Counted from the first letter of the stretch, positions 15,243-23,743 are shown. The stretch: DNA of 64,000 bases from Comamonadaceae bacterium OS-1 (GCA_027923965.1 AP026969.1:1054001-1118000); one strand, 5' to 3'. The notes: generated from the letters alone by a model not told the origin. Translations and numbers: made by a program.

Positions 15243-15326
15243 GTCAAACTGCGGACAGTTTGAAAAGGCGCTTAGCGTGTAACAACTTTCATGGCTCGGG
15301 ATGCTCTGCACCCGAGTCCATGCAAA

Positions 15327-15539
15327 TTAGTACAGCTTTTTAGGCAGCTGCATGGAACGCACGCGCTTGTAGTGGCGCTTGACAGCGGCCGACTTCTTGC
15401 GCTTGCGCTCGGTGGTGGGCTTTTCGTAGAACTCGCGCGCACGCAGGTCGGTCAGCAGGCCGAGCTTTTCAATGGTGCGCTTGAAACGGCGCAGGGCGAC
15501 GTCAAAGGGTTCGTTTTCTTTTACACGGATGGTTGTCAT
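15327..15539 (-). CDS. rpsU: 30S ribosomal protein S21
   Basis: A 70-residue basic protein. The start [20 protein letters not shown] and the very basic [17 protein letters not shown] end match S21 over its full length. It binds the 30S platform near the 3' end of 16S rRNA. It is followed on the same strand by a terminator and the yqeY gene. Confidence 0.97.
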   Translation of the reverse strand: MTTIRVKENEPFDVALRRFKRTIEKLGLLTDLRAREFYEKPTTERKRKKSAAVKRHYKRVRSMQLPKKLY

Positions 15540-15669
15540 GACAGGAATGGGTTCCGATTTAGGTGCAGGTCTTGTCGAAAGGAAGATCAGGCCGTTGGAC
15601 GCAACATCTGCGGTGTTCCCCTGCTATTAAATTGATCAGGCAGCAGGGGTTTGCCAGCAAAGCCTTGGA

Positions 15670-16443
15670 TTATAGCCTGTAACCTGCCCGATTTGCGCGT
15701 GCTTCCATCTGGGTGATGGCATCATAGTCGGCCAGCGGGATCTCGGCGAAATCCTGGATCAGCAGCGCCGCGCGGGCATCGGCCAGGGCCGGGTCGCGCA
15801 TGGCGTGCTGCAGGGCCTGGCGCAGGGCGAGCAGCAGCTCGCGCGGAGTCTCTATGGATGTGATCAGCGGCAGGCCCGGGGCCGGTGCGGTGTGGCCGCA
15901 GACCTGCACACCGCGCACCGCCTCAGGCTGGTCACGCTGCAGCAGCGCCAGGGTGACGCAGTCGATGGCGGCCAGGTCGGCCTTGCCACTGCGCACGCTC
16001 TCTACCGAGGCGTGGTGCGAGCCGGTGGCCACGGCGTTACCAAAAAAATGGCCGTTGCGCGCCAGCGGGGCTACCAGTGCCCGCAGGCTGTTGTGGCCCG
16101 ACTGCGAGTCTTCCGAGTTGTAGGCCACGGTGCGGCCCCGGAACCCGGCCAGCGGCAGCCCGGCATCGGCACTGCGGCACACCAGCTGGCTGCGGTAGCG
16201 CAGGCCGTCGCAGCCGGGGGCGGTGTAGCTAAAAGCGCCCACCAGTTGCACCCGCCCGGCCAGCGCGTGGGTCAGGGGGTAGCCGCAGGTTTGGCTGAGC
16301 AATAGTTTCGGGTCCAGCCAGTGGGCCAGCAGATCGGTGGGCTGCGCCAGCGTGGCGGGGAGGTTCAACTGCGCGGCCACAGATTGCCATAGCGCCGCAT
16401 TGGCTGCCGACCCGGCCGCGTACATCGGGAAAGAACTCAGCAT
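15670..16443 (-). CDS. PhnD/transferrin-like solute-binding domain protein without signal peptide (paralog 1)
   Basis: A 257-residue protein that starts directly in the fold (MLSSFPMYAAG) with no leader peptide. Motifs: LLLSQTCGYPLTHALAGRVQLVG, TAPGCDGLRYRSQLVCR, VAYNSEDSQSGHNSLRALV and the pocket strand GKADLAAIDCVTLALLQR, as in PhnD/ThiY-type type-II binding proteins. About 40 percent of positions look shared with the gene at 21492-22292 by eye. The lack of a signal peptide means a cytosolic sensor or enzyme-like role, or export by another route; unresolved. It lies 15 bases after the desaturase gene on the same strand. Confidence 0.75.
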   Translation of the reverse strand: MLSSFPMYAAGSAANAALWQSVAAQLNLPATLAQPTDLLAHWLDPKLLLSQTCGYPLTHALAGRVQLVGAFSYTAPGCDGLRYRSQLVCRSADAGLPLAGFRGRTVAYNSEDSQSGHNSLRALVAPLARNGHFFGNAVATGSHHASVESVRSGKADLAAIDCVTLALLQRDQPEAVRGVQVCGHTAPAPGLPLITSIETPRELLLALRQALQHAMRDPALADARAALLIQDFAEIPLADYDAITQMEARANRAGYRL

Positions 16444-16458
16444 CGGATGCAGTGCGTG

Positions 16459-17394
16459 TCAGTGTGTAGCGTGGCTCTTGGGGTGCAGCACCAGTTCTTC
16501 GGGCAAAACCGGCGAATCGATGGGCGACAGCGCAAACCGGCGCACCAGATGGCCATAGCCGGGCACCAGAAAGCCGCCGTTGCGCCGCAGGTAGCCCGCG
16601 CGGTCAGCCAGGTAGGTGGTGCGCAGCCGGTACCAGGGCATGGTGGGCGTTTCATGGTGCACCACGTGGAAGTTGTTGTTCAGGTAGAGCAGGCGCCAAA
16701 AGATGCCTGCCTCGTTGATGGCGATGCGGTGCGCGGGGCGGTCGGCCGGGCGGTGTTCGTACAGCGAGCGCAGCATGGCCAGGCCCAGCGCCGGGTAGGT
16801 GATGAGCAGGTAGTGCAGCGGGTGGATACCGGCCCAGTGCTGCAAGGCCCACAGCATGCCCGCCAGCAGCAGCAGGTGCTCGGCCCAACTGGCGGTTTGC
16901 GACCAGTCGCCGCGCAGCGGCTTGCGCACGATATCGGCCCAGGTGGGCACGATGGCCAGCGCCGGACCCACCACCAGGCGGCCCAGCACCGAGCGCTGCC
17001 AGCGCCAGCAGAGCTTTTGCCAGGCGGGCAGGGCGGCAAACTGGGCGGCGGTGAGGTAGTTGCTTTCGGGGTCGATGCCGGGGCGGGTCAGGTGCTCGTC
17101 CTGGTGGTGGACCAGGTGGCTATGCAGATACAGGTCAAACGGGTACCACACGGCCAACGGCGCCAGGCCCAGCAGGCGGTTGATCTTGGGCGATGCCGTG
17201 GGGTGGCCGTGCACCAGTTCGTGCTGCAGGCTCATGTACCAGCAGGTCAGCAGCAGCAACGCAGCACTGCCCCAGCCGGCACCCAACACCGACCAGTAGC
17301 CCACCACCAGACCCCAGCCCAGGTACACACATGCCGCCAAAAGCCAGGTCGGCCATTCAAAGCCGTGGGATGCTGCGTCGCTGGGGCGGGTCAT
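16459..17394 (-). CDS. Membrane fatty-acid desaturase
   Basis: A 311-residue integral membrane di-iron enzyme. The three histidine boxes are present: HELVHGH at about 58-64, HLVHHQDEH at about 93-101, and FHVVHHETPTMPW at about 240-252. Between them are four hydrophobic spans (LLAACVYLGWGLVVGYW and others). Such enzymes insert a double bond into acyl chains or hydroxylate carotenoid-like substrates using O2; which one cannot be told. ATG at 17394 begins before the first helix. The PhnD-like gene follows it closely. Confidence 0.87.
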   Translation of the reverse strand: MTRPSDAASHGFEWPTWLLAACVYLGWGLVVGYWSVLGAGWGSAALLLLTCWYMSLQHELVHGHPTASPKINRLLGLAPLAVWYPFDLYLHSHLVHHQDEHLTRPGIDPESNYLTAAQFAALPAWQKLCWRWQRSVLGRLVVGPALAIVPTWADIVRKPLRGDWSQTASWAEHLLLLAGMLWALQHWAGIHPLHYLLITYPALGLAMLRSLYEHRPADRPAHRIAINEAGIFWRLLYLNNNFHVVHHETPTMPWYRLRTTYLADRAGYLRRNGGFLVPGYGHLVRRFALSPIDSPVLPEELVLHPKSHATH

Positions 17395-17595
17395 GGCGGT
17401 ACTTGTATAGGGTAGTATGGACAGGTGATGCTAATGGACTTCACTGGGATAGCGCAACTGAATTATTCACATAAGCATATTCAATGCCAGCCAAGCTTCT
17501 GAAATGTATGCAAACCGGTGGCTAGAATGTTTGCACATGCTGGCTGGCACCGGCTGCAGCCCGCTCACTTCCACCCCTCGTTTCAAAGGTATTCC

Positions 17596-18369
17596 ATGCT
17601 GAAAAAAATCTGCGCCGCAGTACTGTGCTTCGGTCTGGCCCATGCGGCCCTGGCCGACGACCTGCTCGACACCATCAAGTCCAAAGGCGTGGTGAAGATC
17701 GCCATGGAAGGCACCTACCCGCCGTTCAACTTCAAGGATGCCAAAACCGGCGCGCTGCAGGGTTTTGACGTGGACATCTCCAACGCCATCGCCGCCAAGC
17801 TGGGCGTGAAGCCCGAGTTCGTGGCCACCGAATGGGCCACCATCCTGGCCGGTTTGCAGGTGGGCAAGTACGACCTGGTGGTGTCGCAGGTCACCATGAC
17901 CGAAAAGCGCGCCATGGAATTTGACTTCTCGGTGCCCTACACCGTGTCGTTCGCGCAAATTATCCTGCGCAAGGACGACAAGGCCGAGTACGCCAACCTG
18001 GATGCCCTCAAGGGCAAGAAGGTCGGCGCGGGCCAGGGCAGCATTTATGCCGAAACCCTGGCCAAGGTGGGCGGTATCGACATCAAGGCCTACACCTCCG
18101 CGCCGCTGAACCTGCAAGACCTGGCCAATGGCCGCATCGATGCCGCGCTGAACGACCGCCTGCTGGTGCCCTACATGATCCAGGAAGCCAAGCTGCCCCT
18201 GCGCCCGTCCACCGTGCTGCTGGACAACCCGCAAAAGCAGGGCATCGCCTTCCGCAAGGGCAGCCCCAAGCTGAAAGACGCGCTGGACAAGGCCCTGGGC
18301 GAGCTGGTCAAGGACGGCAGCTACGCCAAGATTTCCATGAAATGGTTTGGCGTGGACGCATCCAAGTAA
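17596..18369 (+). CDS. Amino-acid ABC transporter periplasmic receptor
   Basis: A 257-residue family-3 solute-binding protein. Signal peptide MLKKICAAVLCFGLAHAALA with cleavage before DDLL. The mature start VVKIAMEGTYPPFNFKD, then GFDVDISNAIAAKLG, the ligand strand VSQVTMTEKRAMEFDFS(V)PY and the DALKGKKVGAGQGSIY segment are canonical polar-amino-acid receptor words. ATG at 17596 has a weak A/G-rich site before it. It is followed by a hairpin with T-run and then a single permease gene; no ATP-binding subunit is in the window. Confidence 0.92.
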   Translation: MLKKICAAVLCFGLAHAALADDLLDTIKSKGVVKIAMEGTYPPFNFKDAKTGALQGFDVDISNAIAAKLGVKPEFVATEWATILAGLQVGKYDLVVSQVTMTEKRAMEFDFSVPYTVSFAQIILRKDDKAEYANLDALKGKKVGAGQGSIYAETLAKVGGIDIKAYTSAPLNLQDLANGRIDAALNDRLLVPYMIQEAKLPLRPSTVLLDNPQKQGIAFRKGSPKLKDALDKALGELVKDGSYAKISMKWFGVDASK

Positions 18370-18393
18370 CCCAAAGCCAATTCCTGTGACAAT

Positions 18394-18419
18394 GCGCCCG
18401 CCCACCAGCGGGCGTTTTT
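18394..18419 (+). terminator. Hairpin between receptor and permease genes
   Basis: CGCCCGC / GCGGGCG arms around CACCA are followed by TTTTTC. It probably terminates most transcripts after the receptor gene, giving the high receptor-to-permease ratio usual for ABC importers. Confidence 0.7.
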
Positions 18420-18437
18420 CTTGCTAGGCCTACTTTT

Positions 18438-19103
18438 GTGATCGACTACCTCCAACCCATCTGGGATTCCGCGCCGCTCATCGCCTGGGGCACGGCCTAC
18501 ACCATTGGCTACGCCTTGCTGGGCATGGTGTTTGGCCTGCCGGTGGCGCTGTTCATCACCTGGGCGCGGTTTGAAAAAGTCCCGGTGCTGGCGGGGCTGT
18601 TCAGTCTGTACGTGAGCTTCATGCGCGGCACGCCGCAGCTGATCCAGGCATTCTTGATTTACTTTGGGATCGGCTCCATGGGGCTGGACCTGCCGCTGGT
18701 GGTGATTGGCACCCTGGTGCTGATCGTCAACGCCAGCGCTTATTTGTCCGAGACGCTGCGCGGGGCGCTCAACGGCATCACCCACGGCCAGTGGAGCGCG
18801 GGCCTGAGCCTGGGGCTGACCCAATTCCAGACCCTGCGCTACGTGGTCACGCCCCAGGCGCTGCGGCTGGCGATTCCGGGCATCAGCAACACCTTGATCG
18901 GCCTGTTCAAAGACACCTCGGTGCTGTCGGTGATCACCGTGGCCGAGCTGCTGAAGATCATCAACGACGTGATCTCGGCCACCTTCAAGCCCTTCACCTT
19001 CTACCTGCTGGCGGCGATGATTTATTGGTCGCTGTGCCTGGTCTACGAATACGCGGTGCACCGCCGCCTGGAAGCGCGCTACAGCAAAGCCTACGCGCGC
19101 TGA
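18438..19103 (+). CDS. Amino-acid ABC transporter permease (HisM/GlnP type)
   Basis: A 221-residue inner-membrane permease with five predicted helices. The His/Glu/Gln/Arg permease family TM domain is marked by GTAYTIGYALLGMVFGLPVA, YVSFMRGTPQLIQAFLIYFG and the EAA loop (SLGLTQFQTLRYVVTPQALRLAIPGISN). The start is a GTG at 18438. The cognate ATPase is absent from the neighbourhood, so it must be encoded elsewhere or shared. Confidence 0.92.
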   Translation: MIDYLQPIWDSAPLIAWGTAYTIGYALLGMVFGLPVALFITWARFEKVPVLAGLFSLYVSFMRGTPQLIQAFLIYFGIGSMGLDLPLVVIGTLVLIVNASAYLSETLRGALNGITHGQWSAGLSLGLTQFQTLRYVVTPQALRLAIPGISNTLIGLFKDTSVLSVITVAELLKIINDVISATFKPFTFYLLAAMIYWSLCLVYEYAVHRRLEARYSKAYAR

Positions 19104-19104
19104 A

Positions 19105-19165
19105 TATATAAAAAATAAGCCGCTAGCGCTCATGGGGTAAGCGCAAGCAGCTATCAAACCGATAG
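19105..19165. repeat. Dispersed repeat between the convergent permease and GNAT genes
   Basis: Reads ATATAAAAAATAAGCCGCTA, GCGCTCATGGGGTAAGCGC, AAGCAGCTATCAAACCGATAG. A palindromic GCGCT...AGCGC centre with AT-rich arms allows termination from either side. It overlaps the GNAT stop codon region. Confidence 0.8.
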
Positions 19166-19867
19166 TGAACGCAGTTGTGTAAGCGACTGCCGCTGCTGCC
19201 CCTGCGCGTCAAAATTGTCCGCCGCCAGCCACTGCGTAAAGGCCGAGCGCAGCACCGGCCATTCGATGTCGATGATGGAAAACCAGGCGGTATCGCGGTT
19301 GCGCGCCTTGTACACCACGGCCTGGCGGAAGATGCCCTCGTACTGGAAACCCAGCCGTTTGGCCGCCACCATGGACGGCGCGTTCAGGCTGTCGCACTTC
19401 CATTCAAAGCGCCGGTAGCCCAGGCCGTCGAAGGCGTACCGCATCAGCAAAAACTGCGCCTCGGTGGAAATCGGCGTGCGTTTGAGCAGGGGCGAGAACG
19501 CCACAAAGCCCACCTCGATCACGCCGTTGGCCGGGTCCATGCGCATCAGCGCCAGCGTGCCCACGGCGCGCTCGGTGCGCAGGTCGATCACCGCGTAGTG
19601 GAGGAATCCGGGGGCTACCGCCGCCTGCGTGGCATGGGCGCGGTAGTCGGCCAGGGTGGCAAACGGGCCCACCGGCATGTAGGTCCAGTCGCGGCCATCC
19701 GGGGCCTGGCTGTAGGCGGCGAACAGGTCGTCGGCGTGGCGGGCGGCATCCAGCGGCTCCAGGCGACAAAAGCGCCCCGGAAGGGGGGCGGGTGCGGGCA
19801 GGGCGCGGGCCGTCCAGACGGGCAGGGCATCGCCGATAGGCTGGTCGTAGGTGTTGGTGGTGGGCAT
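19154..19867 (-). CDS. GNAT-family N-acetyltransferase (RimJ/RimL-like)
   Basis: A 237-residue cytosolic acetyltransferase. The N-terminal RFCRLEPLDAARHADDLFAAY is typical of RimJ/RimL-type enzymes; the acetyl-CoA region shows VGTLALMRMDPANGVIEVGFVAF and the partner-strand words LGYRRFEWKCDSLNAPSMVAAKRLGFQYEG. The C-terminal DTAWFSIIDIEWP is also a family hallmark. Substrate unknown (protein N-terminus, amino acid or antibiotic are all possible). It is divergent from the MocR gene with a gap of about 50-85 bases, so MocR may regulate it. Confidence 0.88.
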   Translation of the reverse strand: MPTTNTYDQPIGDALPVWTARALPAPAPLPGRFCRLEPLDAARHADDLFAAYSQAPDGRDWTYMPVGPFATLADYRAHATQAAVAPGFLHYAVIDLRTERAVGTLALMRMDPANGVIEVGFVAFSPLLKRTPISTEAQFLLMRYAFDGLGYRRFEWKCDSLNAPSMVAAKRLGFQYEGIFRQAVVYKARNRDTAWFSIIDIEWPVLRSAFTQWLAADNFDAQGQQRQSLTQLRSLSV

Positions 19868-19952
19868 GGTGCGGTCTGGGTGGCTAAAAGACTAAAGTTA
19901 CGCCATCCGTGGCTGCATGAAAAGCACCACAAACCCTGCATTTCATGGTGCC

Positions 19953-21416
19953 ATGATGACCCCCCACGCCTTGTTTGACACTCCGCTGGACAAAGACAGC
20001 GCCGCCGCGCCCCTGCAGCGCCAGCTGCACCACCGCCTGAAAACCGCCATTCTGGACAACCGCCTGGCCCCCGGCAGCCGCCTGCCCGCCTCGCGCGGCT
20101 TGGCCGAAGTGCTGTCCATCTCGCGCAACACCGTCACCGCCGCTTACGAGCATCTGGCGGCCGAGGGCTATGTGCAGCAAGACCGCCAGGGCACGCGGGT
20201 GGCGGCCTTGTCTGGCAGCCGCCCGGCCCGGCCCCGCGTGGCGCGGGAGCCCACCGCGCCCCCGGTCACGGCACGGCGGCTGGCGCAGATCCGCCCCACC
20301 GTGCCGCCCAGCGCCACCGGCAACGCCTTGCGGCCCGGCATCCCGGCCTTGTCGCACTTTCCGCTGGCCGCCTGGCGGCGCGCCTGCGACCAGGCCATCC
20401 GCCGCGCCGGGCCCAGCGCCCTGGGCTACGGCGACCCGCTGGGTGAGCCTGCACTGCGCACCGCCATCGCCCGGCACCTGGCCGTGGCCCGTGGTGTGCG
20501 CTGCGCGCCGGAGCAAATCGTGATCACCGAAGGCGCGCAAGAAGCCTTGGCCCTGTGTGTGCGCCTGCTGTCCAACTCCGGCGACACCGCCTGGGTGGAA
20601 GACCCCGGCTACCGCGGTGCCAAGGTGGCGATGCAGGGCGGCGACCTGCGCATCGTGCCGCTGCGGGTGGATGCCGACGGCCTGCTCGCCACCGAGGCCG
20701 ACTGGGCCCGCCAGCCGCCGCGCCTGGTCTACACCACGCCCTCGCACCAGTACCCGGTGGGGGCCGTGCTGACGGTGGCGCGCCGCCTGGCCCTGATCGC
20801 CCAGGCCCGCGCCCAGGGGGCCTGGATCCTGGAGGACGACTACGACAGCGAATTCCGCCACGCGGGCGAGCCCATCGGCGCGATGCAGGGCCTGGTGGCG
20901 CAGGCCCCGGTGCTGTACCTGGGCACCTTCAGCAAAACCATGTTTCCGTCCCTGCGCCTGGGTTTTCTGGTGCTGCCCGAGGCCCTGCTGGAGCCCACCC
21001 GCACCCCGCTGCAGGAGATGCTGCGCGGCGGCCACCGCTTTGAGCAGCTGGCCCTGGCCGAGTTCATCGCAAGCGGCCAGTTCAGCCGCCACCTGGGCCG
21101 CATGCGCCGCCTCTACCGCGACCGCCAGCAGGCCCTGCGCGAGGCCCTGACCCAGCACCTGGGCGTGCCCCACCGCATCGAAGGCGGCCACTGCGGCCTG
21201 CACCTCACCGTGCGCCTGCCCAGCGAATACCCCGATGCCGCCATCGCCCAGGCCGCCCAGCGTTACGGCATCGCGCCCACCCCGCTGTCCGGCTTTGCGC
21301 TGCAACCGCAGCCGCAGGACAACGGGCTGGTGCTGGGCTACGGCAACACCTCGGCCGAGCTGTTTGCGCCACTGGTGCAGCGGCTGGGGGCGCTGGCGCG
21401 GGAACTGCGGGTGTAG
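19953..21416 (+). CDS. MocR-family regulator (GntR helix-turn-helix fused to aminotransferase-like domain)
   Basis: A 487-residue PLP-dependent regulator. The winged HTH is at about 15-75 (LQRQLHHRLKTAILDNRLAPGSRLPASRGLAEVLSISRNTVTAAYE, family pattern). The rest is a fold-type-I aminotransferase domain: GYGDPLGEPALRTAIARHL, TEGAQEALAL, TPSHQYPVG, ILEDDYDSEFR (PLP ring Asp) and GTFSKTMFPSLRLGF with the Schiff-base Lys. PdxR, GabR and TauR are members; which applies is not visible. An in-frame ATG at 19917 would add 12 residues. It is divergent from the GNAT gene, the usual position of a MocR target. Confidence 0.9.
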   Translation: MMTPHALFDTPLDKDSAAAPLQRQLHHRLKTAILDNRLAPGSRLPASRGLAEVLSISRNTVTAAYEHLAAEGYVQQDRQGTRVAALSGSRPARPRVAREPTAPPVTARRLAQIRPTVPPSATGNALRPGIPALSHFPLAAWRRACDQAIRRAGPSALGYGDPLGEPALRTAIARHLAVARGVRCAPEQIVITEGAQEALALCVRLLSNSGDTAWVEDPGYRGAKVAMQGGDLRIVPLRVDADGLLATEADWARQPPRLVYTTPSHQYPVGAVLTVARRLALIAQARAQGAWILEDDYDSEFRHAGEPIGAMQGLVAQAPVLYLGTFSKTMFPSLRLGFLVLPEALLEPTRTPLQEMLRGGHRFEQLALAEFIASGQFSRHLGRMRRLYRDRQQALREALTQHLGVPHRIEGGHCGLHLTVRLPSEYPDAAIAQAAQRYGIAPTPLSGFALQPQPQDNGLVLGYGNTSAELFAPLVQRLGALARELRV

Positions 21417-21422
21417 CGGATT

Positions 21423-21487
21423 GCTATATTTACAGTAGCTGCTCGTGCTTATGGAATAAGCGTTAGAGGCTTATTTTCTATAAATTC
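21423..21487. repeat. Dispersed repeat between convergent mocR-like and PhnD-like genes
   Basis: Reads GCTATATTTACAGTAGCTGC, TCGTGCTTATGGAATAAGCG, TTAGAGGCTTATTTTCTATA. It closely matches the copy at 49620-49684 in the same orientation. Confidence 0.85.
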
Positions 21488-21491
21488 AGCA

Positions 21492-22292
21492 TTACAGCCC
21501 TGCCAGCCCCAGCGCCTTGGCTTTTTGGTCCATGTCTTTCATCCCCGCGTAGGCGGCCGCATCGACCACTTCAAATCCGCCGATCAACAACTCCGCCCGC
21601 GTGGCGGCCAGGGCCGGGTCGGCCATCGCCTGGTGCAGGCTCTGGCGCAGCAGGGCCAGCAGTGCGGGCGGGGTGCCCAGGGCGGTGATCAGTGGCGTGC
21701 CCGGAGCCGACGCGGTACGGCCCAGGATGCGGATGCCTTCCACCACCTCGGTTTGGTAGCGCTGGAACTGCGCAAAGCTGATGCAGTCGATCGCCGCAAT
21801 ATCCGCCTGCCCGCTGCGCACCAGGGCCAGCGAATCGACGTGCGCGCCCGAAGCCATGGCCTTGGCAAAGAACCGCCCACCTTCCGCCAGCGGCACTACC
21901 ATGTCGCGCAGGCTGCGGTAGCCCGACTGCGAATCGATGGAGTTGAAAGCCGCCACCCGGTGGCGAAAAGCCTCCAGGCTGCTCCCCGGGTCGTCGGCGC
22001 GACACACCAGGTGGCTGCTGTAATTGATGCCGTCGCAGCCCGGCGCGGTGTAGCGCAACGCGCCCACCAGTTGCACCCGCCCCTCCAGCGCATCCACCAT
22101 CTGGTAGCCGCAGCATTGGCTCAGCAGCAGGTCGGGCCCCAGCCAATGGGCGGTGAGGTCGGCGTTGGTGGGTACCGTCAATTCGGCAGGTACATCGCCC
22201 ACCCCCGCTTGCTGCAGGGACCGGGCGATGGTGCGCCACAGCGCGGCGCTGCCTGCGGGGTGGGACAGGTACATGGGGAGGGAGGCGATCAT
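21492..22292 (-). CDS. PhnD/transferrin-like solute-binding domain protein without signal peptide (paralog 2)
   Basis: A 266-residue paralog of the protein at 15670-16443. The shared words in the same order are HWL.P.LLLSQ.CGY, GRVQLVGA, YTAPGCDG, LVCR, DSQSG..SLR and AAIDCI. No leader peptide is present: the protein starts MIASLPMYLSHPAG. It also lacks adjacent permease or ATPase genes. The two copies lie about 5 kb apart with unrelated genes between. Ligand and role unknown. Confidence 0.75.
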   Translation of the reverse strand: MIASLPMYLSHPAGSAALWRTIARSLQQAGVGDVPAELTVPTNADLTAHWLGPDLLLSQCCGYQMVDALEGRVQLVGALRYTAPGCDGINYSSHLVCRADDPGSSLEAFRHRVAAFNSIDSQSGYRSLRDMVVPLAEGGRFFAKAMASGAHVDSLALVRSGQADIAAIDCISFAQFQRYQTEVVEGIRILGRTASAPGTPLITALGTPPALLALLRQSLHQAMADPALAATRAELLIGGFEVVDAAAYAGMKDMDQKAKALGLAGL

Positions 22293-22317
22293 GGGGTGGT
22301 GTCAGGGGGGCTTATAC

Positions 22318-22331
22318 GTGCCAAAATGCAC
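22318..22331. promoter_or_regulatory. Inverted repeat before the RHH antitoxin gene, possible autoregulatory site
   Basis: GTGC-CAAAAT-GCAC lies 26 bases before the antitoxin start codon and next to a TTATAC box. Ribbon-helix-helix antitoxins normally repress their own promoter; the short arms keep this tentative. Confidence 0.35.
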
Positions 22332-22357
22332 TTTGTTTGTAACACATGGAGGCTGCC

Positions 22358-22648
22358 ATGACCGAAGCCACTTTTACCTTCCGGGTAGATGCCGCGTTGA
22401 AAGACGATTTCTCCACTGCTGCCAAGGGGCGCGACCGCAGTGGTGCCCAGCTTTTGCGCGACTTTATGCGCGATTTTGTGAAGCAGCAGCAGGAAGCCAG
22501 CGCACACGACGCGTGGTTTCAAAGACAGGTGCAATTGGGCGTGTACGCGGCGAACGCGGGCGATGTGCTCTCCTCCGAAGAGGTGGAAGCAGAGGCATTG
22601 GCCTGGCGTGAACAAACCCGGCGGAAGGCACAAGGTTCTGGCGCGTGA
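22358..22648 (+). CDS. Ribbon-helix-helix antitoxin of a ParE/RelE-type pair
   Basis: A 96-residue protein with an N-terminal RHH strand-helix-helix (ATFTFRVDAALKDDFSTAAKG, then AQLLRDFMRDFVKQQ) and an acidic C-terminal arm (SAHDAWFQRQVQLG, SSEEVEAEALAWREQ) of the type that wraps a ParE toxin. ATG at 22358 follows a GGAGG site. The stop codon overlaps the GTG start of the toxin gene (GTGA), the usual coupling in such modules. Confidence 0.85.
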   Translation: MTEATFTFRVDAALKDDFSTAAKGRDRSGAQLLRDFMRDFVKQQQEASAHDAWFQRQVQLGVYAANAGDVLSSEEVEAEALAWREQTRRKAQGSGA

Positions 22649-22926
22649 AATTGGTTTGGACCCGGCCCGCCCACCAGGACCGTAAAGCCATCCGGGAATA
22701 CATCGCTGCCGATAACCCAATAGCGGCTATCGATCTGGACACCTTGTTTTCCCAAAAAGCCGCCTACCTGATCGACCATCCCGGCCTGGGTCGACCGGGC
22801 CGCGTGCCAGGCACGCGCGAGCTGGTGGTGCACCGCAATTACATCCTCATTTACGACGTGGTGGACGTGCAGGTCCGGGTACTGCGGGTGCTGCATGCGG
22901 CGCGGATGTGGCCGCCGGGGCCTTGA
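22645..22926 (+). CDS. ParE/RelE-superfamily toxin
   Basis: A 93-residue basic toxin with the ParE layout: KLVWTRPAHQDRKAIREYI, then AYLIDHPGLGRPGRVPGTRELVVHRNYILIYDV and VRVLRVLHAARMWP. The RELVVHRNYILIYDV strand pair and the final VLHAARxWP are ParE hallmarks. ParE toxins poison DNA gyrase; RelE members cut mRNA, and the sequence fits ParE better. GTG start at 22645. It faces the convergent TacT-type gene 28 bases downstream. Confidence 0.87.
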   Translation: MKLVWTRPAHQDRKAIREYIAADNPIAAIDLDTLFSQKAAYLIDHPGLGRPGRVPGTRELVVHRNYILIYDVVDVQVRVLRVLHAARMWPPGP

Positions 22927-22954
22927 GCGTCACTGCGAAGCAAGCAACCCAATT

Positions 22955-23440
22955 TCAAACGCTGAGCCGCAACATCAATGTCAACGGATGCAAAGGCGAG
23001 CCCTGAAATCCATAGTGCGCATAAAACGCCCTGGCCGGTTCGTTCAGCGCATGGACCAGCAGCGCCCGTACACCGGCGTTCTGCGCAACCGCCAGCGCCC
23101 GGTTCACGGCATCTTGCAACAGCGAGGCACCCAGCTTCAGCCCTTGGGCGCGCTGATCCACCGCCAGCCGGGCCAGTACCATCACGGGCACCGGGTCGGG
23201 CATGTTGCGCCGCACCGCGCTGGTGGCATCCTGGTGCGCCACGGCACCGGCGGCCAGGGCGTAGTAGCCGAAAACCTGGCCTTCCGGGTTGGCCACCACA
23301 AAGCTGCGGCTGGCTCCGCTGAGGTGGTTTGTCAGGGCCCGGCGCTTGAGCCAGTCGTCCAGCGAGGCCTCGCCGCAGGCAAACTGGCGGAGTTGGTGGT
23401 TTGCAGTCAGCGGCTGCGGGGCTGACAACTGCAAACTCAT
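22955..23440 (-). CDS. GNAT toxin of TacT/AtaT type
   Basis: A 161-residue acetyltransferase. The order LRQFACGEASLDDWLKRRAL, SFVVANPEGQVFGYYALAAG, VPVMVLARLAVDQRAQGLKLGASLLQDAV (acetyl-CoA pyrophosphate loop Q-R-A-Q-G-x-x-x-G) and LLVHALNEPARAFYAHYGF matches TacT-like toxins, which acetylate aminoacyl-tRNA and stop translation. It overlaps by four bases the DUF1778 antitoxin gene at 23437-23709. The combination makes the toxin-antitoxin assignment firm; the tRNA target is not visible. Confidence 0.9.
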   Translation of the reverse strand: MSLQLSAPQPLTANHQLRQFACGEASLDDWLKRRALTNHLSGASRSFVVANPEGQVFGYYALAAGAVAHQDATSAVRRNMPDPVPVMVLARLAVDQRAQGLKLGASLLQDAVNRALAVAQNAGVRALLVHALNEPARAFYAHYGFQGSPLHPLTLMLRLSV

Positions 23441-23709
23441 GCGGCTTTGCTATCCCAAGGAGGCTGCACCTCCATCAGCCGCGCCAGCCCAGGGTTGGGG
23501 CTGGCAGGTGCATCCAGCAGGGCGGTGAAGGCCTGGAAGCGGTCTGCGTCCAGGCCAAAAAACACCTGGTCCAGCACCACCGCCTGGGCGCGTTCACAGG
23601 CGGCCTCCAGCATGAAGTCCGAGCGGTTCTTGCCCAGCAAAACCGCCGCCTGGTCGATCAGGTCGCGCTGGGCGGGTAGGGCGCGCAGGTTGATGGGGGC
23701 GTCACGCAT
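23437..23709 (-). CDS. DUF1778 (TacA-type) antitoxin
   Basis: A 90-residue protein with a ribbon-helix-helix start (APINLRALPAQRDLIDQAAVLLGKNRSDFMLEAACERA), followed by the C-terminal toxin-binding stretch FFGLDADRFQAFTALLD. An AGGAG site lies seven bases before ATG 23709. It binds and neutralises the GNAT toxin encoded directly after it and is expected to repress its own promoter. Confidence 0.92.
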   Translation of the reverse strand: MRDAPINLRALPAQRDLIDQAAVLLGKNRSDFMLEAACERAQAVVLDQVFFGLDADRFQAFTALLDAPASPNPGLARLMEVQPPWDSKAA

Positions 23710-23743
23710 GGGGATCTCCTGGTGTGTGGACGATAGATATACG

